Below, piece after piece: positions 6,614 to 13,448 of a DNA stretch of 21,552 bases. The notes beneath the pieces were generated by a model. The model did no database searches, had not been told where the DNA came from, and saw only the letters and a program-made list of their open reading frames with translations. Source of the stretch: an uncultured Oscillospiraceae bacterium (GTDB taxonomy: Bacteria; Bacillota; Clostridia; Oscillospirales; Acutalibacteraceae); contig URGH01000042.1 of assembly GCA_900547305.1 (NCBI GenBank), positions 1 to 21,552 on the forward strand. The letters run 5' to 3'. The position numbers were made by a program, and so were the translations under genes. The number at the start of each line of letters is the position of its first letter. Position 1 is the first letter of the stretch.

Positions 6614-7429
6614 ATGAAGGACATTTTAACCGCACCGTTTGTTGAAGAAATGAAAAAGGTAACCGCCAATATGTACCGCCAGGGATGGGACGAAAGAAAC
6701 GGCGGCAACATAAGCTATATGCTGGACGCGGAAACAGTAGGGGAGTACCTTGACCTGAACAATGTTATTCGCACTATTCCCACCGGCTTTGACGCGGCAG
6801 AGCTTAAAGGCAAGATTTTTATAGTAACGGGTACGGGCAAATACTTTAAAAACGTTACCGAAGACCCAGAAACAAACCTGGGAATTATACGCATAGCGGA
6901 AGACGGCACTACCGCCGAGCTGCTTTGGGGCTATAAGGACGGCGGCAAATTTACAAGCGAGCTGCCCGCGCACCTTATGAGCCACATTGCAAGGCTTAAG
7001 CAGAACCCCGAAAACAGGATAATTATGCACACGCACCCGACCTATACGCTTGCTATGACCCACGTTCATGAGCTTGACGATAAAAAGTTCACCCACACCA
7101 TTTGGGAGATGTGCACCGAGTGCATAGTGGTTTTCCCCGACGGTATAGGCGTTCTGCCGTGGATGGTTTGCGGCAACAACGAGATAGGCATTGCCACCGC
7201 CGAAAAGATGAAGGACTACCGCCTTGTGGTATGGGGACTTCACGGAATTTACGGCGCGGGCAAGGATATGGACGAGACCTTCGGACTTATTGAAACCGTG
7301 GAAAAAGCTGCGCAGCTTTATATGCTCACGGCACACCTGCCGCACCTTAACACCATTCATGACGATGAATTAAAGGCGGTTGCCGACGCTTTCGGGCTTA
7401 CATACAGAAAAGATTTTCTTGACCTTTAA
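6614..7429 (+). CDS. rhaD: Rhamnulose-1-phosphate aldolase (271 aa)
   Basis: It is a class II (Zn2+) aldolase that cleaves L-rhamnulose 1-phosphate to dihydroxyacetone phosphate and L-lactaldehyde. The fold family is that of fuculose-phosphate aldolase/AraD, and the RhaD type is shown by GWDERNGGNISYML (24-37). Probable zinc ligands are His139 and His141 in IIMHTHPTYT, and His210 in WGLHGIYG. The probable catalytic glutamate is Glu116 in TSELPAH. These match E. coli RhaD with an offset of one or two residues. It is the last gene of the cluster. No lactaldehyde reductase and no rhamnose transporter follow, so these must lie elsewhere. A weak A/T inverted repeat (7408-7417 / 7430-7439) overlaps the stop. 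Confidence 0.95.
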   Translation: MKDILTAPFVEEMKKVTANMYRQGWDERNGGNISYMLDAETVGEYLDLNNVIRTIPTGFDAAELKGKIFIVTGTGKYFKNVTEDPETNLGIIRIAEDGTTAELLWGYKDGGKFTSELPAHLMSHIARLKQNPENRIIMHTHPTYTLAMTHVHELDDKKFTHTIWEMCTECIVVFPDGIGVLPWMVCGNNEIGIATAEKMKDYRLVVWGLHGIYGAGKDMDETFGLIETVEKAAQLYMLTAHLPHLNTIHDDELKAVADAFGLTYRKDFLDL

Positions 7430-7449
7430 AAAATCTTTTAAAAAAAGTC

Positions 7450-7478
7450 TTGACAAATCGCCCGAGCGGTGATATATT
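7450..7478 (+). promoter_or_regulatory. Promoter of the T-box-controlled transporter operon
   Basis: TTGACA (7450-7455), a 17-bp spacer and TATATT (7473-7478), near consensus. The start is expected about 7485. A 10-bp palindrome TTGTTAACAA (7477-7486) covers the end of the -10 and the start site. Confidence 0.85.
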
Positions 7479-7484
7479 GTTAAC

Positions 7485-7759
7485 AACAAGAGAAACCTGC
7501 GATTAAGAAGAGTAGCTTTTCCGAGCGTGTTTAGAGAGCGGTTGACGGTGGAAATACCGCGATGCGACGTTTAGTGAATGGACTTATGAGGGCGGCACGA
7601 AAGCATTTAGTGAGTAGCGGCCGACGGGAACCGTACCCGTTATCAATTCGGCTTACATAATGAGGTGTAAGAAATGAGCGGTCGGCACAGCCGGCAACTT
7701 GGGTGGTACCGCAGGATTACAAGTCTTGTCCCATATTTTATATGGGATAAGGCTTTTTT
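7485..7759 (+). ncRNA. T-box riboswitch, tRNA-Trp specific
   Basis: This leader senses uncharged tRNA and lets transcription proceed when the amino acid is scarce. The stem I features are an AGTA of the loop-E type at about 7511-7514, an AGAGAG region and the apical hairpin GCGGT/ACCGC. The 3' strand has GAA followed by TGG (7579-7581) and then A, the normal position of the specifier codon, so the cognate tRNA is Trp. The T-box sequence GGGTGGTACCGC lies at 7701-7712. The terminator is a 15-bp stem (7721-7735 / 7741-7755, two G-U pairs) running into T residues to 7759. The base that pairs with the tRNA discriminator is U, giving a normal pair with A73 but only wobble with G73. The Trp reading agrees with the downstream TrpXYZ-like importer. 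Confidence 0.92.
7721..7759 (+). terminator. Regulated terminator of the T-box
   Basis: The 15-bp stem with a 5-nt loop and six T residues at its end forms when the T-box is not bound by uncharged tRNA, stopping transcription before the transporter genes. Confidence 0.9.
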
Positions 7760-7782
7760 ATTTTTCCGAGGAGGAATTAACT

Positions 7783-7827
7783 ATGATATTATTAACAAAA
7801 CGATGGCGCCGGCGTAATTTTTCTTAA
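7783..7827 (+). CDS. Possible 14-codon leader peptide with a Trp codon
   Basis: Just after the T-box terminator, GAGGAGG (7768-7774) stands eight bases before an ATG that opens MILLTKRWRRRNFS and stops at TAA (7825-7827). The ribosome binding site is the strongest in this part of the window, and no other frame uses it. The peptide has one Trp codon followed by three Arg codons. Trp-codon leader peptides behind a Trp T-box are known for the Bacillus subtilis anti-TRAP operon. Here no hairpin is evident around the next ribosome binding site, so a regulatory role is only a suggestion. It may also be a remnant of a gene. Confidence 0.4.
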   Translation: MILLTKRWRRRNFS

Positions 7828-7870
7828 AACCAAAAAAATAAAACTAAAAAATTAAAGGGAGAAATTCACC

Positions 7871-8833
7871 ATGAAAAAAATATTTGCTATATTAACAATC
7901 GCCGTTTTAATGCTCAGCTTTGCAGGCTGCGGAAGTAAAAAAGAAACAAAAATTCCCGTTATAGGAATAAGCCAGTACGGCGAGCACGCATCATTGGATA
8001 ACTGCCGTGAGGGCTTTTTGCAGGGTCTTAAAGAGGCGGGACTTGAAGAAAACAAGGACTTCACAATCGATTACCAGAACGCTTCGTTCGATAACTCAAC
8101 CGCCACACAGATAGCGCAGAACTTTTCCTCTAAAAACGTTGCGCTTATGTGCGCAATAGCAACCCCCTCGGCTACCGCTTGCTTTGCCGCGGCAGAGGAT
8201 AAGGATATACCCGTAGTGTTCAACGCGATTACCGACCCGAAGGAGGCAAAGCTTACCGAGGGCAATATTACCGGCGTTTCGGATAAGCTGCCCGTTGACC
8301 CGCAATTGGAGCTTATAAGAAAATTACAGCCCAATGCTAAAACGATAGGTATTATTTACACCACAAGCGAGCCGAACTCGGTATCAGCCATTGCCGAATA
8401 TAAGGAAAAAGCAGGCAAATACGGCTTTGAAATAGTAGATATAGGCGTGGCAGATCAGGCTTCTGTTACACAGGCGGCGGATACGCTTATAAACAAAAAG
8501 GTCGATTGCATTACAAACCTTACCGATAACAACGTTGTAGGCGTTTTACCCTCGATTCTCGAAAAGACAAACGCCGCTAAAATTCCGGTATACGGCAGCG
8601 AAATTGAGCAGGTTAAAAAGGGCTGTGTAGCATCGGCCGGTATTGATTACATTGAGCTCGGTAAAATGGCTGGCAAGCAGGCTGCGACAATTTTAAAGGG
8701 CGAAAAGAAAGCAAGCGATATGCCCTACGAAACCGTTACCGAATACAGCACCTATATTAACTCTGACGCAACCTCGGCTATGGGCATTACCGTTCCGTCG
8801 GATATAGCCGAAAAGGCAATAGAGTGTAAATAA
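7871..8833 (+). CDS. trpX: TrpX-like substrate-binding lipoprotein of an ABC importer (320 aa)
   Basis: It is the extracellular binding component of an ABC importer, probably for tryptophan. An N-terminal signal of Lys-Lys plus a hydrophobic stretch (4-18) ends in a lipobox with Cys20 (SFAGC), so it should be lipid-anchored on the outer face of the membrane. The mature part is an ABC_sub_bind-type two-lobed domain (VIGISQYGEHASLDNCREGF, then NITGVSDKLPVDPQLELIRKL and YGSEIEQVKKGCVASAGIDY). GGGAG precedes the ATG by nine bases. The permease and ATPase genes follow directly. Ligand identity comes from the Trp-type T-box and the known trpXYZ association, not from binding residues. Confidence 0.85.
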   Translation: MKKIFAILTIAVLMLSFAGCGSKKETKIPVIGISQYGEHASLDNCREGFLQGLKEAGLEENKDFTIDYQNASFDNSTATQIAQNFSSKNVALMCAIATPSATACFAAAEDKDIPVVFNAITDPKEAKLTEGNITGVSDKLPVDPQLELIRKLQPNAKTIGIIYTTSEPNSVSAIAEYKEKAGKYGFEIVDIGVADQASVTQAADTLINKKVDCITNLTDNNVVGVLPSILEKTNAAKIPVYGSEIEQVKKGCVASAGIDYIELGKMAGKQAATILKGEKKASDMPYETVTEYSTYINSDATSAMGITVPSDIAEKAIECK

Positions 8834-8853
8834 TACTTTGTCGGAGAGAAAAA

Positions 8854-9747
8854 ATGCTTGATTTAATTATAAGCACATTGACCCAAGGCTTTATATATGC
8901 AATGCTTTCCTACGGCATTTATATAACCTACAAAATACTTGATTTTCCCGATTTAACGGTAGACGGCAGCTTCCCTTTGGGGGCTGCCGTGACCGCGCTG
9001 TTGCTGGTTAAGGGCGTAAACCCATATTTAACACTTTTAGCAGCTTTAGCGGTAGGCGCCGCAGCGGGCTTTGTTACGGGGTTTATCCATGTCAGGCTTA
9101 AAGTTCGTGACCTGCTTGCGGGCATTATTACCATGACGGCGCTTTTCTCAGTCAACCTGCAAATTGCAGGCTCGAACCTTTCGGTTGCAAGAAGTATTGA
9201 CACAATTTTCACCGCGGCGCCTACAATGGCGCTTTTCGGCTCGCTCACGCTTATTATGAGAAAGCTTATAGTATCGCTTATAATAATGCTTATATGCAAA
9301 ATACTGCTCGATTTATATTTCAAAACCAAAAGCGGCTTTTTGCTCCGCGCGGTGGGGGATAACAGCGCGCTTGTAACCACCCTTGCTAAGGATATGGGCA
9401 GGGTTAAAATAATAGGTCTTGTAATATCAAACGCATTGGTAGCCCTTTCGGGCGCGGTGGTCTGCCATGAGCAGCGCTCTTTTTCGGCCATGATGGGAAC
9501 AGGGCAAATGGTATTCGGCTTGGCGGCGGTAATTATAGGCACAACGCTTTTCAGAAAAATGAGCTTTGTAAAGGGCACTACGGCGGTAATCGCGGGCAGC
9601 GTAATTTACAAGGCGTGTATACAGATTGCAATAAGTCTCGGTCTGCCCGCAAACCTTTTAAAACTTATAACTGCGGCGCTTTTCCTTGTTATACTGGTTA
9701 TAGGCAATTTCGAGAAAGGCTCGGTGAAAAAGAATGTTAGAGCTTAA
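8854..9747 (+). CDS. trpY: TrpY-like ABC importer permease (297 aa)
   Basis: It is the membrane-spanning subunit of the importer, of the branched-chain amino acid/ribose permease type (BPD_transp_2). About eight to nine hydrophobic segments fill the length. The family segment DFPDLTVDGSFPLGAA follows the first helix, and a cytoplasmic coupling region lies near KSGFLLRAVGDN, about residues 163-174. The ATG has GGAGAG upstream and lies 20 nt after the binding-protein stop. Its 3' end overlaps the ATPase gene by 14 nt, indicating coupled translation of the two transporter subunits. Confidence 0.87.
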   Translation: MLDLIISTLTQGFIYAMLSYGIYITYKILDFPDLTVDGSFPLGAAVTALLLVKGVNPYLTLLAALAVGAAAGFVTGFIHVRLKVRDLLAGIITMTALFSVNLQIAGSNLSVARSIDTIFTAAPTMALFGSLTLIMRKLIVSLIIMLICKILLDLYFKTKSGFLLRAVGDNSALVTTLAKDMGRVKIIGLVISNALVALSGAVVCHEQRSFSAMMGTGQMVFGLAAVIIGTTLFRKMSFVKGTTAVIAGSVIYKACIQIAISLGLPANLLKLITAALFLVILVIGNFEKGSVKKNVRA

Positions 9748-10507
9748 ACACGTTTCTAAAATATATAACCCCGGGCTTGTTACCGAAATGTGCCTTTTTG
9801 ACGATTTCAACCTGACCGTAAAGGACGGCGAGTTTGTATCGGTTATAGGCAGCAACGGCAGCGGAAAGACCTCAATGCTCAATATTATATGCGGCAGTAT
9901 TCCCGTAAACGGCGGGGAAGTGCTTATAAACGGCAAGTGCATAAACCGCCAAAAGGATTTTGAGCGCTACTCGCACATAGGCAGGGTATACCAAAACCCC
10001 GCAATGGGCAATTGCCCTAATATGACCATACTTGAAAATATGTCTCTTGCCGATAATAAGGGTAAGCCTTTCGGGCTTTCGTTCGCGCTTAATAAAAAGC
10101 GGTTTGAAAATTACAGGGAGCAACTTTCTTCCTTAGGACTGGGGCTTGAAGATAAGCTGCACGTTAAAATGGGGTCGCTTTCGGGCGGTCAAAGGCAGGC
10201 GGTATCGCTGCTTATGGCTACCATGACCCCGATAGATTTTCTTATTTTAGACGAGCATACAGCGGCGCTTGACCCTAAAACCGCCGAAATTATAATGGAG
10301 CTTACCGACAAGGTGGTAAAAGAAAAAAAGCTCACTGCCATAATGGTAACGCACAATCTGCGCTACGCGGTTGAATACGGCTCGCGGCTTTTAATGATGG
10401 ATAAGGGTCATATAATTTTAGATAAATCGGGCTTTGATAAGAAAAACGCCTCGGTTGATGAAATTCTTGAAATATTCAACAGAATAAGTATTGAGTGCGG
10501 AAACTGA
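9734..10507 (+). CDS. trpZ: TrpZ-like ABC importer ATPase (257 aa)
   Basis: It is the cytoplasmic ATP-hydrolysing subunit driving the importer. Walker A is GSNGSGKTS (39-47), the Q-loop lies near VYQNPAMG, the ABC signature is LSGGQRQA (149-156), Walker B is FLILDEH (169-175) and the switch histidine is in VTHN. All catalytic motifs are intact. It starts inside the permease gene and has no strong ribosome binding site of its own, so it probably depends on coupling. It is the last gene before a very strong terminator. Confidence 0.9.
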   Translation: MLELKHVSKIYNPGLVTEMCLFDDFNLTVKDGEFVSVIGSNGSGKTSMLNIICGSIPVNGGEVLINGKCINRQKDFERYSHIGRVYQNPAMGNCPNMTILENMSLADNKGKPFGLSFALNKKRFENYREQLSSLGLGLEDKLHVKMGSLSGGQRQAVSLLMATMTPIDFLILDEHTAALDPKTAEIIMELTDKVVKEKKLTAIMVTHNLRYAVEYGSRLLMMDKGHIILDKSGFDKKNASVDEILEIFNRISIECGN

Positions 10508-10521
10508 AATAATGCGGAATT

Positions 10522-10571
10522 AAACGGCTCCCATCTTTTTGACGATAGTCAAAAAGATGGGAGCCGTTTTT
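10522..10571 (+). terminator. Strong intrinsic terminator of the transporter operon
   Basis: A perfect stem of 19 G/C- and A/T-containing pairs (10525-10543 / 10548-10566) with loop GATA, extended by three more A-T pairs, ends in five T residues (10567-10571). The stem is far longer than needed for termination. Confidence 0.95.
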
Positions 10572-10615
10572 GTAACTGTGCAGCTTTTCCCAAAAATACC
10601 GCTAGGCATTTATTA

Positions 10616-11605
10616 TTACTCGCCGTCAGTGGCGGCGGCTACGGTTTCGGGGTTGTCCATCCTATAAATTTTACCGAGACTTTCCTGCTTTTTAAGCGCG
10701 CCCGAAACGGTAGGCACCGCGCCGAGAGCCGTAAACACATACAGTAATAAAAGGCTCGGGATGTAGCTGCCCCAATTTATGCCGCCGGTAAACATTGCGT
10801 AATTCAAAAGGCGGAACGAGCCGAAAAATCCTATATCGCTGTATTCCTCCAACGACGCAAGAGAAATAGCCGAATCGATCTGGTAGCTTAAAAACACCAT
10901 TATAACCATAATAATGCAGGAAATAAGCACGCCTTTTTTAGAAAACTTTCCGCCGAGCATTTCATAGCCTTTAAGTGTGCAAACACCCATTATAACGCCC
11001 GAAATTGCCGCGACATAACCGAGGCGGCTTATAATTATTATGGCAAGCGCACCGAGTAGCGAGCCTAAAAGCGCACCGACAGTGCCGCCTATAACATTTT
11101 CGTTTTTCTGCTCGTTTTCACGGCGGTTAAGCGTGTGCTGATTTTTGACCGATTCAAAGCATGAATCACAAAGCACCGCGGGCGAATTGTATATGTAGTA
11201 GTTGCTAAAAGCGCCGGTTTCGCCGCAGCATTGGCAGCAGGTCTGCCAGCCGCCCGCGCTCATATACGCCGCCGCAACGGATAATGCGGGTATGAGCTTT
11301 TTATTAACGGTGCTTGCAATGCTGCCCGCCGATTTAATGTTAAAATCAACTCTGTATTTATCGGTTACGGCAACGGTGAAAAGCGATTTGTTCAGCTTTA
11401 TAAGCTGCTGCATTTCGGCAGTTGAGGGCATGTCCGCCCCGCGCTTTACCGAAAAGCTCAGCTGAAATGTTTTTCCGCCCTGAATAGGCGTGACCGTAAT
11501 ATTATAACCGCGGTAATTACCGTATATTACCCCGCTTAAACCGTCGGTTTTAAGACCTTCGGCGGTTGCAAAAGGCATTACCGCCTTAAAATAATTACTG
11601 TTCAT
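10616..11605 (-). CDS. Membrane protein with a Cys-rich zinc-ribbon-like motif (329 aa), unknown function
   Basis: The N-terminal soluble part (1-115) has a beta-rich look (YRGYNITVTPIQGGKTFQLSFSV). It is followed by CCQCCG (123-128) and CDSC (146-149), spaced like a small zinc ribbon of the CxxC-x18-CxxC kind. A charged linker rich in Asn, Glu and Arg (155-170) leads to four hydrophobic segments at about 171-193, 196-216, 224-243 and 281-303, then a polar tail. GGGGG precedes the ATG by eight bases. It stands alone, with its 3' end facing the transporter terminator. I do not recognise the family and assign no function. Confidence 0.75.
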   Translation of the reverse strand: MNSNYFKAVMPFATAEGLKTDGLSGVIYGNYRGYNITVTPIQGGKTFQLSFSVKRGADMPSTAEMQQLIKLNKSLFTVAVTDKYRVDFNIKSAGSIASTVNKKLIPALSVAAAYMSAGGWQTCCQCCGETGAFSNYYIYNSPAVLCDSCFESVKNQHTLNRRENEQKNENVIGGTVGALLGSLLGALAIIIISRLGYVAAISGVIMGVCTLKGYEMLGGKFSKKGVLISCIIMVIMVFLSYQIDSAISLASLEEYSDIGFFGSFRLLNYAMFTGGINWGSYIPSLLLLYVFTALGAVPTVSGALKKQESLGKIYRMDNPETVAAATDGE

Positions 11606-11627
11606 TTAAAAATCCCCCTTAAAAGTG

Positions 11628-11656
11628 TTGACAAAATTATAATGTTCTGTTATAAT
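11628..11656 (+). promoter_or_regulatory. Perfect consensus promoter directed antisense into lrp
   Basis: TTGACA (11628-11633), exactly 17 bp and TATAAT (11651-11656) match the sigma-A consensus fully. No plus-strand gene begins directly downstream: the start near 11663 would read into the 3' end of the opposite-strand lrp gene. On the other strand a TATAAT (11641-11636) within the spacer could be the -10 of the Cys-rich membrane protein gene, making an overlapping divergent pair. Confidence 0.75.
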
Positions 11657-11675
11657 GAAGTTGTAAAACAATGGT

Positions 11676-11692
11676 AAAAAAAGTAATTTTTT
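11676..11692 (-). terminator. Weak A/T hairpin at the end of lrp
   Basis: A6-T6 arms with loop TTAC (minus strand) directly follow the lrp stop and run into T residues. It could work on either strand, and so could stop the antisense transcript from the promoter at 11628-11656 after about 30-40 nt. The stem has no G/C pairs, so its efficiency is doubtful. Confidence 0.35.
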
Positions 11693-12147
11693 CATTTTTT
11701 TTCTGATTTTATTGTTTCCAAGCCGATTCCGCGCGGCGGCTGCGGCGTTGAAAAGGCAATTTGCGTTTCGGTGTGACCGAAACTGTTAAGCTCGCCGATA
11801 AACGCGTCAAGCGCCTCGGTCGTTTCAAAGGCAACCTTAATAAGCTGCGAGTAGCGCCCCGTAATACAGTTACATTCAAGCACATGAGGGTGTGACTGTA
11901 TAAACGGATAAAATGTAGGCTTCAGCTTTGGGTCAAGGTCAAGCTGAATAAAGGCGATTATGGGAAACCCCGCCTTTTTAAGGTCGATATTTGCCGAATA
12001 AGAGCCGAGTATTCCCTCTTTTTCAAGTTTTTCAATTCTCGCGGCGGTGGCGGGTGATGAAAGAAAAACCCGATTTGCCAATATTTTAAGCGGCGTTCGC
12101 GCGTTTTGTTGCAAAAGTGTAATTAGCTTTAAATCAATAGCGTCCAT
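11692..12147 (-). CDS. Lrp/AsnC-family transcriptional regulator (151 aa)
   Basis: It is a cytoplasmic DNA-binding regulator that usually responds to an amino acid. The N-terminal winged helix (about 1-60) opens with MDAIDLKLITLLQQNART and has the recognition segment VFLSSPATAARIEKLEKEGIL. The C-terminal ligand-binding/dimer domain (about 65-145) has the family pattern ending in VLECNCITGRYSQLIKV. I chose the ATG at 12147 because GGGGTG lies six bases upstream and family members begin this way; a GTG at 12156 in the same frame would overlap that site. It has its own promoter and stands alone. Its target is unknown; the amino acid importer and membrane protein nearby are possible but unproven. 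Confidence 0.9.
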   Translation of the reverse strand: MDAIDLKLITLLQQNARTPLKILANRVFLSSPATAARIEKLEKEGILGSYSANIDLKKAGFPIIAFIQLDLDPKLKPTFYPFIQSHPHVLECNCITGRYSQLIKVAFETTEALDAFIGELNSFGHTETQIAFSTPQPPRGIGLETIKSEKK

Positions 12148-12168
12148 TGTTTTCACCCCGATAGAATG

Positions 12169-12197
12169 ATTATAAACTATTGAAATAATTAAGTCAA
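12169..12197 (-). promoter_or_regulatory. Promoter of lrp
   Basis: Minus-strand TTGACT (12197-12192), a 17-bp spacer and TATAAT (12174-12169), near consensus, with a start expected about 12162. Confidence 0.85.
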
Positions 12198-12210
12198 GGC
12201 CGGGTGTGCT

Positions 12211-12777
12211 ATGTTAAGTTATTTTTATAATACACAGGAAAATACGTTTGAAGGCTCGTGCTGTTTTACAGGGTACAGACCATCAAAATTCCCTTTTTCG
12301 CTTGAAAATGAAAAAACAGCGCTTGAAAACGCGCTGATTGAAGCGGTTTTTGCTTTGAGCGCCGAGGGCTGCACTACCTTTTACAGCGGCATGGCAATGG
12401 GTTTTGATATTCTTGCTGCCGAGGCGGTGCTGTTGCTCAAGGAAAGAAAAGAAAACGTCAGGCTTATATGCGCCGTTCCGTTTAAGGGGCAGGGGGATAA
12501 TTTTCCCGAGCCGTGGCACAGCCGTTATGAAGAAATAATAAAGTGCGCCGATGAAGTTATTGTTATGTCGGACAGGTATTACAAGGGCTGCTACCACAAG
12601 CGAAACGCTTTTCTTGTGGATAACAGCGATTATGTTGTAACCTGGTTTGACGGTCAGCCCGGGGGTACCGCCTCAACAATAAGCTACGCGCAGAAAAAAG
12701 GCAGGTATATTATAAACCTGAACGATAATTATTATATACCGTGCGGGAAATTAAGGGATATAGCGTATTGCGGTTGA
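12211..12777 (+). CDS. YpsA/DUF1273-like SLOG-fold protein (188 aa)
   Basis: It has the pattern of the YpsA-like part of the SLOG superfamily (Rossmann-like, predicted to bind nucleotides or related ligands). GSCCFTGYRPSKFPF (15-29) is near the N-terminus, then FYSGMAMGFDILAAEAVLLL, then VPFKGQGDNFPEPWHSRYEEII and a C-terminal YAQKKGRYIINL strand. YpsA of Bacillus affects cell division when overproduced; the true role is not known. The ribosome binding site is weak (GGGTG) and no good promoter lies in the 54-63 nt gap to lrp. The 3' end overlaps the next, convergent gene by 27 nt. Confidence 0.85.
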   Translation: MLSYFYNTQENTFEGSCCFTGYRPSKFPFSLENEKTALENALIEAVFALSAEGCTTFYSGMAMGFDILAAEAVLLLKERKENVRLICAVPFKGQGDNFPEPWHSRYEEIIKCADEVIVMSDRYYKGCYHKRNAFLVDNSDYVVTWFDGQPGGTASTISYAQKKGRYIINLNDNYYIPCGKLRDIAYCG

Positions 12778-13320
12778 AGCTAAAAGGCAAACAACCGGAA
12801 TAACCGCGCCGGAAATCAGCTGCGGCAGCGTGTGCCTTTTCATTTTAAGCGAGGCATAACCTACGGGCAAAAGCAGCAAAAGCCCTAAAATATACAGGGG
12901 ATGAATATAGTAAGCCAGCAGCGCTACGGGACCTGCAATACCGCAGGCGTGGCCGCTGCTTTTCTTTTTCAGTACAAATGAGCTGAACGCAATGGCAACA
13001 CCCGAAAGCAGATATGTAAGGTAGAGCACCTTTTCGCCGTCGGGTGCGTTTGTTAAAAAAGAAAAAAGCGTGCCGCCGATATACCCCGCAACCGAAAAAA
13101 CAATTGCGAGTGAGCGCTGAAATTTCCGCCTTTCATCTGCCTTTTTTATAAGGCTTATGGGGTATGCCGAAAGCGGGAAGACCGTAAGAGTAATAAGCGC
13201 CGCGGCAAAGTGGATGTTATCTGTAAAAAAGCCGCCGTGTATAAAAAGCAGCGTTACCGCGGCTGCCGCCGCAATGGGCGCCACGGTTATAATTCTTATT
13301 ATTTTGCAAAGTCTCATCAT
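12751..13320 (-). CDS. PAP2-like small integral membrane protein (189 aa)
   Basis: Six or so hydrophobic segments fill the protein. Residues 120-130 (KSSGHACGIAG) look like the PSGH signature of type 2 phosphatidic acid phosphatases, and RHTLPQLISG (162-171) like the third signature. The usual Pro of the second motif is Ser and the usual Asp of the third is Gln; His124 and His163 are kept. The first signature (Lys...Arg-Pro) is not clear. It may therefore be a lipid or polyprenyl phosphate phosphatase, or an inactive relative. AGGTGA lies seven bases before the ATG. The gene is monocistronic. Confidence 0.65.
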   Translation of the reverse strand: MMRLCKIIRIITVAPIAAAAAVTLLFIHGGFFTDNIHFAAALITLTVFPLSAYPISLIKKADERRKFQRSLAIVFSVAGYIGGTLFSFLTNAPDGEKVLYLTYLLSGVAIAFSSFVLKKKSSGHACGIAGPVALLAYYIHPLYILGLLLLLPVGYASLKMKRHTLPQLISGAVIPVVCLLASTAIRYIP

Positions 13321-13398
13321 AAATTTATCACCTAAGCTACATATTATATTATTAAAGCCTTAAACGCAATGAACTTTACAAAATAGTACTCTAATAAG

Positions 13399-13441
13399 AA
13401 AAAAGCCGTCGGTAGAGTGCTTAGAAACAAACTCTACCGAC
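13399..13441 (-). terminator. Terminator of the YetF/DUF421 gene
   Basis: On the minus strand an 11-bp perfect stem (13441-13431 / 13418-13408), with a 12-nt loop, is followed by GGC and six T residues (13404-13399). It begins a few bases after the stop at 13449. Confidence 0.85.
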
Positions 13442-13448
13442 AGTGGAA

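Noticed and set aside
6626..7360. A 244-codon open frame on the strand opposite to rhaD
   Set aside because: It is an antisense shadow of a clear aldolase gene, with no family features or ribosome binding site.
7408..7439. A/T inverted repeat AAAAGATTTT / AAAATCTTTT at the end of rhaD
   Set aside because: It has a single G/C pair in ten, partly within the coding region, and is too weak to call a terminator.
11671..11706. An 11-codon frame (MVKKVIFSFFF) behind the consensus promoter
   Set aside because: There is no ribosome binding site and it is made almost wholly of A and T runs.
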